The notes under the pieces are model-generated. The model searched no databases and was not told where the DNA came from. It saw only the letters and a list, made by a program, of their open reading frames with translations. 57,197 nucleotides of DNA from an uncultured Christiangramia sp. (lineage in GTDB: Bacteria; Bacteroidota; Bacteroidia; Flavobacteriales; Flavobacteriaceae): NCBI RefSeq assembly GCF_913046405.1, contig NZ_CAJWRQ010000004.1, forward strand, positions 1 through 57,197, read 5' to 3'. The translations under genes were made by a program, and so were the position numbers. Below, in pieces: positions 35,501 through 44,002 of the stretch; position 1 is the stretch's first letter; each line of letters begins with the position of its first letter.

Positions 35501-37439
35501 GCATACATTAATCCTGCTACTATTTGTCACGGGTGTGGCTCAGGAAGTCTCAGCACAGGCTGAATTCGAGACCTGGGGCAACCTTACGGGAATTCGAACG
35601 GAAAACGGTTTTTTCGATTTTAACTCCAGTCTTGTGATTATAAATAAAAACGGTAACGAGTGGGAAACCCGGAAGGAAGGTCAGAAAACGGACTTTAAAA
35701 GGGAAAATGGAGTTAAAACCTTCAATTACGGAATGCGTGACATCAGCTGGAATCAAAAGCTTCAAACAACCGGAGAAGGAAAAGCCAATATTCAGGTAGA
35801 TTTCACTTCCCCAAAAGACTCGCTTCTGCAGGGAGCGTATTTCAGAATAAAACTACCGGAAGCATTTGGCACAAACGCCAGTTTCAAAATTAGCAATCCC
35901 GAAAAGATTACTGTTTCAAATTTTCATTCAGAATTTAAAAATGCTGAATATAAAGCTCCTGTAAAATCTGTAACTGTCAATTCAGAAAACCGGGAAATCA
36001 CAATTATCGTAAAAGAGGCCACCGAATTAATTATTACTTCTGGGGCAGACTCTCTAAATCCAGAATACCAGTTAAATTTTGCTATCGCAACTGGAAATAT
36101 TGCAGCAAATAAAACTTATAAAAACTCCTTTGATATTGAAGTTTCCGGAGAAATGGATAATTCCCCGGTGACTTTGAAGCTTTATCCAGATCAGGAAGGA
36201 AATGCTTTTGATGGAATCGGAGGCAACTTTCGTTTACAAAATCAGAACGCAGATCCTCAGGTGATAGATTATGCACTGGAAAATTTACGGGTGGCCTGGA
36301 GCAGAGTAGAACTTCCATGGAAACAGTGGCATCCAGACCCTGACAAGGATCCAATAGCTGAGGCGAAAAAAGGAAAGTTAGATCCGAAAGTAAAAGCTTC
36401 CATGGAAATGGCGCAACGACTCGATGAAAAAGGTATTCCAGTGATTCTGGCTGCCTGGTTTGCCCCAGACTGGGCTATAATAGGTAAAAGAGCAGAGGGA
36501 GTCAATCTTGACGGAAGCCGGGGGAATCAATTAGATCAGTCCAAAAAGGAAGAAATTTATAAATCAATTACTGCCTATATTTTATTTTTAAAAGAAGAAT
36601 ATGGCGTGGAGACCGTGATGTTCTCCTTTAATGAATCGGACCTTGGAATTGATGTGAGACAAACGCCTGAAGAACATCAACAGTTAATAGAAGAACTTGG
36701 AAATTACTTTAAAAATGCCGGACTAAAAACCAAATTTCTTCTTGGAGATACGGCAGATGCCAATGGCTGGGATTTTACCACTCAGGCATCGATTAATCCA
36801 GAAAGCCTACCGTTTATAGGCGGTGTCTCTTTTCACTCCTGGAGAGGCTGGACTGATGAAAACCTTATAAAGTGGCATGATATTGCGAATCGTGTTGATG
36901 AACCTCTTTTTGTTGGTGAAGGTAGTATTGATGCAGGGGCATGGCGTTATCCGCAGATCTTTGAAGAGTCTACTTATGCCCTTGAGGAAATACGCATTTA
37001 CCTAAAAATACTGAAAATAGCCCAGCCTTTGAGTATTCTTCAATGGCAGTTGACCTCAGATTATTCGGTGCTATCGGGCGGTGGAGTGTTTGGTAATGAT
37101 GAAGAAGAATTACATCCCACACAACGCTTTTTTAATTTGAAACAACTGGGCACCACTCCTAAAGGACTAAACGTTATTCCTCTTATTTCTAAAGAAGAAA
37201 TGATTACTGCTACTGCCCTCGGAGATCAAAAAAACGGTGAATATGCTCTTCATCTGGTGAATAAAAGCGCAACTAGAGAAATTACTATTATTGGAATTCC
37301 GGAAAGTGTAAGTTCATTTACCCTATATACTACTAATAGCAAGGAATCTTTTAAAAAAGGCAAATCATTAAAGCCGAAAAATGGAGAGCTAAAATTTGAA
37401 GCTGATGGAGCTAGTTTCATTTCTCTTTTTTCACGGTAA
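35484..37439 (+). CDS. Putative clan GH-A glycoside hydrolase, family unassigned, exported
   Basis: 651 residues with signal peptide ending VSAQA (about 25). Residues 26-225 are a beta-rich domain. Residues 235-560 look like a clan GH-A barrel: FDGIGGNFRLQ (as at the start of GH30/GH39 domains), the Asn-Glu pair SFNESD (Glu384, candidate acid/base) and FVGEGS (Glu479, candidate nucleophile), 95 residues apart as expected. The last 90 residues form a small beta-domain (EYALHLVNKSATREI). I cannot place it in a numbered family with confidence; a GH30-like or new family is possible. Its tight overlap with GH26 and GH9 points to a mannan-related substrate. Confidence 0.65.
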   Translation: MKLRIKHTLILLLFVTGVAQEVSAQAEFETWGNLTGIRTENGFFDFNSSLVIINKNGNEWETRKEGQKTDFKRENGVKTFNYGMRDISWNQKLQTTGEGKANIQVDFTSPKDSLLQGAYFRIKLPEAFGTNASFKISNPEKITVSNFHSEFKNAEYKAPVKSVTVNSENREITIIVKEATELIITSGADSLNPEYQLNFAIATGNIAANKTYKNSFDIEVSGEMDNSPVTLKLYPDQEGNAFDGIGGNFRLQNQNADPQVIDYALENLRVAWSRVELPWKQWHPDPDKDPIAEAKKGKLDPKVKASMEMAQRLDEKGIPVILAAWFAPDWAIIGKRAEGVNLDGSRGNQLDQSKKEEIYKSITAYILFLKEEYGVETVMFSFNESDLGIDVRQTPEEHQQLIEELGNYFKNAGLKTKFLLGDTADANGWDFTTQASINPESLPFIGGVSFHSWRGWTDENLIKWHDIANRVDEPLFVGEGSIDAGAWRYPQIFEESTYALEEIRIYLKILKIAQPLSILQWQLTSDYSVLSGGGVFGNDEEELHPTQRFFNLKQLGTTPKGLNVIPLISKEEMITATALGDQKNGEYALHLVNKSATREITIIGIPESVSSFTLYTTNSKESFKKGKSLKPKNGELKFEADGASFISLFSR

Positions 37440-37489
37440 AACTAATATGCGAATAAATGTTTTAGTTGGAATAGATCAAATTCGCATTT

Positions 37490-37522
37490 AAAGCCTATGA
37501 TTAAAATCATAGGCTTTTTTTT
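37490..37522 (+). terminator. Terminator of the GH9-GH26-GH-A operon
   Basis: Stem AAAGCCTATGATT (37490-37502) / AATCATAGGCTTT (37505-37517), followed by T's. It marks the right end of the PUL coding region. A further 8-bp inverted repeat ATGCGAAT (37447-37454) / ATTCGCAT (37480-37487) lies just before it. Confidence 0.85.
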
Positions 37523-38504
37523 AGCTTATAAAATTAGTAAAAAGAAAAGCTTTTAACCAGTGACTATCCATTTAGGACAAACTTTCACTACCATTAATAG
37601 TTTCTCAATTTTCAGAGGGAAATAATTGTAAGTCTCCCTATAATGTCTGTAATCACTCAAAAATCTCTGTAATTCGGAAATTGCTATTTCAATTGTTGTT
37701 ACTGAAGATTTTACGCCTTTTTAACTAGCTGTTCATAGTGATTATAACAAAAGAATGCCTGGCTAAGGAGTTCCTAAGGTGATTTTCTAGAGGTTTATTC
37801 TCAATTTCCTTGTGATTTTTATCACAACCCTTTTAGTTTTTACGAGATCAATAAATGGGATCCCTTTAACTTCCTTTACCTGAGTTACACACACTCAGCC
37901 CAATGAAAGGAACAAACTTTAAGAGAATACTTGTAATGACACCCAAAACCCCATCAACCTCTATTACGACATGACTTCGTTTTGGAACCAGAGCTTCATT
38001 GAACAAATCTTGAACCTCCTTAAAAACTGAAAAAACTTTTTATGGAAGTTCTCCTAGAAATCTCCAAATAGCTCGATTGGTTTTAAATGAGACTTTTAAA
38101 ATCTTCCATCTCCTAGATTACTTACATGACTGCTGTGAGTGTTATTTAAGATATTAGCAGAAAGATTATAGAGGCTATAGAAATTAAATAGAGAGGATTG
38201 GTTGTTCTGGATTTTAGTCTAAATACTAGAAAAAACAACTTCAGCTTGAAAATAGGAAAATGCTCAGGATATAATAAGTAAGTACTTATATTCATATTAT
38301 GATCAATTTAAATCCCTGAAAGTAAATAAGGTTAATGTAGAAAAATATTTATCTAATTCTAAAAAATTAAATAATTCCTATTAAAGTGTTGAAGTTTTTA
38401 AGTGAAGAATTGGTTCTAATGTTCCTTCTTTTCAATGATGGAAATTCCGTTCTAAAAACTATTAGGTTTAGGTAAATAATATGAGAATTCCAAAATGAAA
38501 TGAA

Positions 38505-38555
38505 GGAATGGAATAGCAAGAGGGTAACGGGCCAAGCCCCGTTACAATCCATTCC
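38505..38555. repeat. Nested inverted repeat with GC-rich core
   Basis: Outer arms GGAATGGA (38505-38512) / TCCATTCC (38548-38555) and inner arms GTAACGGG (38524-38531) / CCCGTTAC (38538-38545). The inner stem is notably GC-rich for the surroundings; no T-run follows. Confidence 0.6.
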
Positions 38556-38614
38556 CCCTTAGTTTTAAGTCTATTTGAGGTTTATTGCCTACAAATTGAA
38601 TGAATTAGAAATTC

Positions 38615-38697
38615 TACTCTAAAATTTTTCACGGAAAAACCCTTCGAAGGCCTTATAAACGGATATATTTTTCACGGAAAAACAATATTTTAGAGTA
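38615..38697. repeat. Direct repeats of TTTTTCACGGAAAAAC framed by an 11-bp inverted repeat
   Basis: The 16-mer occurs at 38625-38640 and 38668-38683 and is itself a small palindrome (TTTTTC-ACG-GAAAAA). The outer arms are TACTCTAAAAT (38615-38625) and ATTTTAGAGTA (38687-38697). The palindrome CCTTCGAAGG lies between them at 38641-38650. Confidence 0.7.
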
Positions 38698-38916
38698 TCC
38701 CACTCACCCCATTTCCTTTCTCTTCGCAAATGCTACGTTTCAGAAAAAGAGGTTCATTCATAACGTCTTGGACCCAAGTCAAAAAAGTATGATGGATTTC
38801 TAAAGTACTTAATCGAAGAACTTTTATGACTTAAGTCCGCTGGATAGATTTCCATAATTAAGGGCTCACTGTAAAAGACCGATCAATCATTCATAATTCT
38901 CTGATCGTTCATAGCC

Positions 38917-39036
38917 TTACCTTTTGATGCCAAATCAATAGCATTTGAAATTAGCGGACTGCATAAAGCCGCTTCGCTTTTTATAAGTCCATTTCTAATT
39001 TCAAATCCTGAAATGCCGTCATGCATCAAAAGGTAA
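38917..39036. repeat. 120-bp composite palindrome
   Basis: Outer arms TTACCTTTTGATGC (38917-38930) / GCATCAAAAGGTAA (39023-39036). Middle arms ATTTGAAATTAG (38943-38954) / CTAATTTCAAAT (38995-39006). Inner arms GGACT (38956-38960) / AGTCC (38986-38990), with a further ATAAAGC/GCTTTTTAT stem. Transcribed, it would fold into a long interrupted hairpin; as DNA it could be a MITE-like or recombination-site relic. Confidence 0.7.
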
Positions 39037-39425
39037 TGCATACAGCTCTGAAAGAAGTAAATGATAAAAGGCATTATTAGTTTCATTTTGATCTGAATGC
39101 AAAATTCAATGAAGAGCAAAAGGAAAATGCGCCAGGTAAAAAAAGTAAATGATTTTGTAATTTAATTCATTCTTCAGCAATGCAATTACCATGAAATAGG
39201 ATTCTTGTTTTTAACAAACAGAACTTTCTAAAAAGAAAGCACTAATTGTAAAAAGTTTGAGAATACACTTTTATCAATAAAACATTTTTTGGAGCATCTA
39301 GAATTTAGATATTCAGGATTACTCCGAAATTGCTATTTGAATGGATAAAAAATAGCTGAGAATTCATGATTGATGACTAGCGGAACATCAAATTGCTATA
39401 AATTAAACCTAATACAATGGAAAAC

Positions 39426-39441
39426 ATTTAAACGTTTAAAT
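39426..39441. promoter_or_regulatory. 16-bp perfect palindrome ATTTAAACGTTTAAAT (LacI-type operator-like)
   Basis: A perfect palindrome with a central CG (AAACGTTT core), the form typical of LacI/GalR operators. It is about 415 bases before the broken beta-barrel gene and no LacI-family gene is in the window, so function is uncertain. Confidence 0.35.
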
Positions 39442-39840
39442 ACGGCATTTTAAGGGCAATTAATGATTTTTTTATTCATCAGTATAATCATACATCAAAG
39501 GCTAGTTAAAAGCTAAGAAATAGCATCTAAAATCATCCTGAGATAGAAACTTTAATCCTGGACTCTGGTGCTTTTTTCAAAAGAATTAAATTTGTAAAAA
39601 ATGCCTGCCAGTCATTTGGAAGTTTATTATTGTTTGCCTGTTTGTATTGTTTATCAAAGATTCCAGTACTTGTTCACTGGTAGTACAGTGCCAATACAGT
39701 AATGGTACACTGCTTGTCTTATAAATGCAACCAAGGCGCACCAGTGCCTGTGCATTTTTGATACAGCCTCTGTGCCACTAATCTGGTGTAAGAATAATTA
39801 TTGATAAAAATGAATCGAACCAACAAATAATATTGAATAG

Positions 39841-40582
39841 ATGATAAAAAAATGGGCATAGTTGCTATAATTTTGATTTCATTAAATGTCAAAGCCCAGG
39901 AAAACAAATGGGGATTAGAAGCTAATTTAAACCCATTTTTTCTTGGAGCCTTAAATTCAGAGAGCGATTCTAACGTAGAAAGTGAGGGCCTATCTGGAGG
40001 ATATAATTTAGGTATTTCAATTAAATATAATACATCAGATTCCTGGCAGGTAGAAGGGGGAATGCAGTATTCGGAACAAACTTATAACGGTAAGGCACTT
40101 AGTTTTGTTGAAGAAGGATCACATTATCTTAGTGAATTAAGTTATATAAAAGTTCCATTACTAATAAATTATGGATGGCAATGGGATATAAAAAGGATAC
40201 TAGGATATCTTTTGGTTTAGGTGGTCAATTTCTAAGCTTGAACGATTACTTTTTGAAAATTGAGGATCGTCTTCAGATTATAACCATTGAGAATGGTAAA
40301 AGAACACTCTATAATAAAAATGAAGATATGGTTAAAAGTGTGATTGAAGATGAATTTTTCTCAAAGCAAAAGCTCAGCTTGGTAGGACAGTTCGGTTTGG
40401 AAAAACAAATAACAGATTCATTTTCCTACAGTATAAAATTACGAACTGAATATGATCTTGGTTTGCTAGATAATAATAGTGCCTACAGTTATGAGTTATC
40501 TTATTTTAGAATAGGATTGCAATTTGGATTTCAATATAAAATACGTCCAAAATCAGCAAGATATATTGAGGGTATCATGTAA
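39841..40582 (+). pseudogene. Outer-membrane beta-barrel protein gene, frameshifted
   Basis: Two overlapping frames (39852-40220 and 40175-40582) make one protein of about 243 residues. It starts with an export signal (IVAIILISLNVKAQ) and continues as amphipathic strands (WGLEANLNPFF, WQVEGGMQYSEQ, then ISFGLGGQFLSL, LSLVGQFGLEKQ, FRIGLQFGFQYK), as in PorT/OmpA-like small barrels. The reading shifts around 40175-40220. A second lesion is likely at the start: ATG 39841 runs into TAG after six codons, but one more A in the seven-A run would join it to the signal sequence with a normal Lys-rich beginning. Probably non-functional. Confidence 0.7.
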
Positions 40583-40960
40583 AATAAGAGTAACCCACGC
40601 GTTGTATATGCTCTACGCATTTAGTGAGTGTTTCTTTAAACCTCACCTTAGATTATTGGACATGCTTGCTCCACTAAAGGAAATAATTCCAGACCATTCC
40701 ATTTAGAAACTAGGATTGAAATCGAAGAAAAAAATTTAACTCTCTTGCATAAAGCAGAAGAATTTTAATAAAAAAATTGATTCATTGAGTTTTAATTTAT
40801 GAGGAAAAAGAGAGGAAGTATCTCTCTAATATACTAATCGCTAAGTGCCATAATTAGACATGTTTTCAACAAGCTAAAACAAACGAAACCGGATTTATCA
40901 AATTAACTAACAAAGACCTGCTGCCATCAGCCAATGCAATATTCCCTCTTTTTTGGAAAA
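40583..40960. other. Gap between barrel pseudogene and integrase pseudogene
   Basis: 378 AT-rich bases; I see no gene, RNA or clear repeat in it. Confidence 0.5.
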
Positions 40961-42217
40961 TCAGCTAATTGAAACTTCTTTACTAATATCTCCATTTTCT
41001 CCATCGAGTCTTTTTTGGAGAAAATCCATATCATCGCTCAATTTTCTCTCCACAACCTTTGCATAGATCTGGGTAGTAGAAAGTTTTTATGCCCTAAAAT
41101 TTTCGATACTGTTTCAATAGGCATTCCGTTAAATAGAGCTACCGTAGCAGCAAAAGTATGCCTGGCCAAATGAAAAGTTACATGCTTTTTTACTTCACAA
41201 GCTATTGCGATTTCCTTTAGATATTGATTGACCTTTTGATTAGAGATCACAGGCAATAAAGAATCATTTACCTGGCAGCTTATATCGTTTTTATATTTTT
41301 CAATAATTGAAACGGCCTTTCTCAACAAGGGCACTTTTACAGAATTTCCATTTTTCATTCTTCTGGTTACAATCCATAGTTTGCCATTAATGCCAATAGT
41401 TAGATTTTCAGGTTTCAGTAAATTTAAATCTCCATAGCTTATCCCGGTATAGCAACTAAAAACAAATAAATCCCGTACCCTTTCCAATCTTTCTAATTCA
41501 AGATCTTTGTCTTCTATCTTCCTAAGATCCTCTGATGATAGAAATTCTCGCTCCCTGGCTTCTAAAGTAGATTGAAACTTTAAAAAAGGGTTCTTATCGA
41601 TCCATTCCATCCGGTAAGCCAATGATATCATTTTCTTCAGTCGTTGAATATGCTTCATAACCGCATTATGTTGCAAATTCTTCTGATAATGTTTTGGCTT
41701 TAGAATCCTTAGAAAGTTTTCGAACTTCAATACGAAATTATAGTCTAACTCTTGTAGGTAATAATCCTTTCTACCAAACTCCTGTTTAATATTTCCGGAT
41801 ATAGTTCTGGCTGGTATTATAAAGCCGCCTAGTATTCGGCCTTAACTTTGAAAAACAAGTTGTATTATGGTATTCGAATATATCCTCCAAAGAGTACAAT
41901 TTTTCAGTCTCCCCGAAGTATTTTTTCTTGATATTTTCCAGGGATCGAACCTTACCTTCTATCCTTAATTCCTGGTAATATTGAAAAAGCATAGAGTATT
42001 CCTGGTCTAGGAACTCATTGAGCTCTAAATCGAAAGCGTCAACGCCCGTTGATCTTTGCCTTTTGGAATCCCATAATTCTATGGCGATCTTACGCTTTAA
42101 ACTAATGTTTAACTTTTTGTTATACAGTGATATACGAACATAAATAGGGGCTTCACCGCCCTTTGCTCTTTGGATGTGTATCCAAAACAGTACTGAAAAT
42201 GTTGACGAAGTACGCAT
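40961..42217 (-). pseudogene. Tyrosine recombinase/integrase with two frameshifts
   Basis: Start ATG at 42217. The N-terminal piece (to 41786) has the SAM-like arm-binding start of Bacteroidota integrases (IYVRISLYNKKLNISLKRKI, PNTRRLYNTSQNYIRKY). A shift near 41786 leads to a second frame in which KQEFGRKDYYLQELDY and the core-binding and catalytic domains continue: CYTGISYGDLNLL, TRRMKNGNSVKVPL, HLARHTFAATVAL and ILGHKN. A second shift near 41080 separates this from TTQIYAKVVERKLSDDMDF, which carries the catalytic Tyr (codon 41065-41063) and ends at TGA 40961. Both breaks look like single-base indels. Without the Tyr the enzyme cannot recombine. The gene lies downstream of tRNA-Arg in the same direction, the usual place for an island integrase. 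Confidence 0.88.
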
Positions 42218-42312
42218 GATTTGACGTGTTTAGATGAAACATTAATATGAAAGTCAAATCAGTGATTACGCAGGTTTACGCCTTTCTAAGATAAGAATTT
42301 TTGTTGACAAAA

Positions 42313-42327
42313 TGTTGACGATCTGCG
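42313..42327. repeat. Right copy of 15-bp direct repeat TGTTGACGATCTGCG
   Basis: Identical to 3850-3864. TGTTGAC also occurs 11 bases earlier (42302-42308), giving a tandem pair as often seen in integrase binding sites. It lies between the integrase start (42217) and the tRNA-Arg terminator. Confidence 0.35.
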
Positions 42328-42362
42328 TTTCAAAATGCTTGATTTCAGATGAATTCACATAA

Positions 42363-42411
42363 TACCAAAAAAAAATTAAAACCTTGATAATCATAAGATT
42401 AACAAGGTTTT
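42363..42411 (-). terminator. Terminator of tRNA-Arg
   Basis: Stem AAAACCTTG (42378-42386) / CAAGGTTTT (42403-42411) with inner TAATC/GATTA around an ATAA loop. Read on the minus strand it is followed by AATTTTTTTTTGG. It lies 24 bases beyond the tRNA 3' end. Confidence 0.85.
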
Positions 42412-42434
42412 GGTTTGAGCTATACCCTTTCCAG

Positions 42435-42506
42435 TGGCCTCACCAGGAATCGAACCTGGATCTAAAGTTTAGGAAACTTCTATTCTATCCATTGAACTAT
42501 GAGGCC
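42435..42506 (-). tRNA. tRNA-Arg (anticodon CCU)
   Basis: The minus strand folds as a normal cloverleaf: acceptor GGCCTCA/TGAGGCC, T arm CAGGTTCGATTCCTG, anticodon stem GAAGT/ACTTT with loop TTCCTAA, so anticodon CCU reading AGG. The discriminator is A; CCA is not encoded (CTG follows). It ends next to a strong terminator and is followed by the integrase pseudogene. Confidence 0.93.
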
Positions 42507-42604
42507 ATTGAACGAATTTATAAAAATCGGCATAGACTTCGCTACCACATAATTCTAAAATTTACAGTCTTATTCTATATCTTTAGACTTTAAGTTCGTT
42601 AAGT

Positions 42605-43588
42605 ATGAAAAAATTAGTTTTAGCAGTTTTCTGTTTATCGATATTCAGCACTCACGCACAGAATATTGGACATGAAAAAAGCGCTTTTGCGCATACATTT
42701 TCAATTGTTGCCAGAGATACTGTCACCGGTGAAATGGCTGTAGGCGTTCAAAGTCACTGGTTTTCGGTGGGTTCTATAGTTTCCTGGGGCAAATCTGGTG
42801 TTGGAGTGGTTGCTACTCAATCCTTTGTAAATCCGGCCTACGGTCCTCAGGGACTTGAATTAATGGAAAATGGAATGCCTGCAGATATCGCGCTGGCTAA
42901 AATGGTAGATGAAGATGAAGGCCGTGCTTTCCGTCAGGTTGCATTTCTGGATATAAACGGAAATGTTTCTGCCTATACTGGTGATAAATGCGTTCAGGCT
43001 GCGGAAGATATACAGGGTAATAATTTTTCTGTACAGGCAAATATGATGTTAAATGAGAATGTAGTTCCTGCCATGGCAAATGCCTATGCTACAAATTCAG
43101 ATCTTGCTTTAGCTGAAAGAGTGGTCACAGTGATGCTGGCCGCGCAGGAAGCCGGTGGTGATATACGAGGAAAACAATCTGCTGCTCTTATTGTCGTAGG
43201 TCCTGAAAAAACCGAAAAAAGCTGGGAAGATAAAAAAGTGGATCTTAGAGTTGATGATCACGAAACTCCGATCATGGAACTTGGGAGATTACTGAAGGTG
43301 CACCGTGCCTATGAGCATATGAACAAAGGAGATCTTGCTGTGGAAGCCAACGATATGGAAAAAGCACTTCAGGAATATGGTACTGCAGAAAAAATGTTTC
43401 CTGAAAACCTGGAAATGAAATACTGGAAAGCTGTAGCTCTTGCTAATAGTGGGAGAATGGAAGAAGCAAAACCAATTTTCAAGAAAGTTTTCGCTGCAGA
43501 TGAAAACTGGAAAGAAATGACCAAAAGATTGCCTGCATCAGGACTTCTGAATATTTCAGAAGAAGAATTAGATACACTTACTAAATAA
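42605..43588 (+). CDS. DUF1028 protein with TPR-like C-terminus, exported
   Basis: Signal peptide (THAQ, about residue 19). Residues 25-225 are DUF1028 (FSIVARDTVTGEMAVGVQSHWFSVG, VVATQSFVNPAYGPQGL), a fold related to Ntn hydrolases with unknown activity. Residues 235-310 form helices with TPR character (ALQEYGTAEKMFPENLEMKYWKAVALANSG). It is followed after nine bases by a small lipoprotein gene. No substrate can be named. Confidence 0.85.
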   Translation: MKKLVLAVFCLSIFSTHAQNIGHEKSAFAHTFSIVARDTVTGEMAVGVQSHWFSVGSIVSWGKSGVGVVATQSFVNPAYGPQGLELMENGMPADIALAKMVDEDEGRAFRQVAFLDINGNVSAYTGDKCVQAAEDIQGNNFSVQANMMLNENVVPAMANAYATNSDLALAERVVTVMLAAQEAGGDIRGKQSAALIVVGPEKTEKSWEDKKVDLRVDDHETPIMELGRLLKVHRAYEHMNKGDLAVEANDMEKALQEYGTAEKMFPENLEMKYWKAVALANSGRMEEAKPIFKKVFAADENWKEMTKRLPASGLLNISEEELDTLTK

Positions 43589-43597
43589 GATAGCCAT

Positions 43598-43957
43598 ATG
43601 ATAAAATTGATAAAATTTAGTTTTTTAAGCCTTCTGTTCATAGCCTTCATCGCTTGTGAGGAGACTAAAAAAGAAGAAGAGAAAACTTCCGAAGAAAAAG
43701 AAACCATAAGCACTGCGAATTCGATGAAAACGAATATGGCAGCAGGCAGTGAGCTTAAATACAATCCTGCTCATGGCGTAGAAGGTCATCGTTGTGAACT
43801 ACCGGTAGGAGCTCCTCTTACAAGTGAGGGAAACACTCCGGCCCAACCTATGACCACTAGCCCTGTTAGAATGCAGAGCGCCACTCCAACGATTAATCCT
43901 CCACACGGGCAACCTGGGCATGACTGTTCAGTAGCTGTGGGTGCTGAGCTCAATTAA
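43598..43957 (+). CDS. Small lipoprotein with two NPxHGxxGHxC repeats
   Basis: 119 residues. The signal ends IAC (Cys20) and is followed by a Glu/Lys-rich stretch (EETKKEEEKTSEEKE). Two near-identical motifs come next: NPAHGVEGHRCELPVGAPL and NPPHGQPGHDCSVAVGAEL, separated by a Pro/Thr-rich spacer. The paired His and Cys suggest metal or haem binding, but I know of no established function. It is nine bases downstream of the DUF1028 gene and probably co-transcribed. Confidence 0.8.
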   Translation: MIKLIKFSFLSLLFIAFIACEETKKEEEKTSEEKETISTANSMKTNMAAGSELKYNPAHGVEGHRCELPVGAPLTSEGNTPAQPMTTSPVRMQSATPTINPPHGQPGHDCSVAVGAELN

Positions 43958-44002
43958 TTCTAAAATCCGAAATTTTTACACATCCATTTCGACAGAAGTT
44001 CT

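Larger units (their letters stand above)
37523..39851. other. Gene-poor 2.3-kb region with nested inverted repeats
   Basis: No frame here has the make-up of a real protein. Short frames such as that from ATG 37971 run only about 20 codons. It holds three structured repeat clusters (38505-38555, 38615-38697, 38917-39036), a 16-bp perfect palindrome (39426-39441) and degenerate CAGTG/CACTG-type repeats around 39674-39775. Between the PUL terminator and an integrase pseudogene, this looks like decayed mobile-element DNA. Confidence 0.6.

Noticed and set aside
37904-38030. Two tiny overlapping frames (23 and 19 codons, ATGA overlap)
   Set aside because: Too short, no ribosome binding site, no recognisable motif; treated as chance.
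38615-38697. CRISPR array
   Set aside because: Only two repeat copies, a short spacer and no cas genes.
38917-39036. Integron attC site
   Set aside because: The required GTTRRRY/RYYYAAC ends are absent and there is no IntI gene.
38883-39119. A 78-codon minus-strand frame
   Set aside because: It is generated by the composite palindrome at 38917-39036 and has no protein-like pattern.
39674-39775. Operator array from CAGTG/CACTG repeats
   Set aside because: Copies are too degenerate and irregularly spaced to support a site call.
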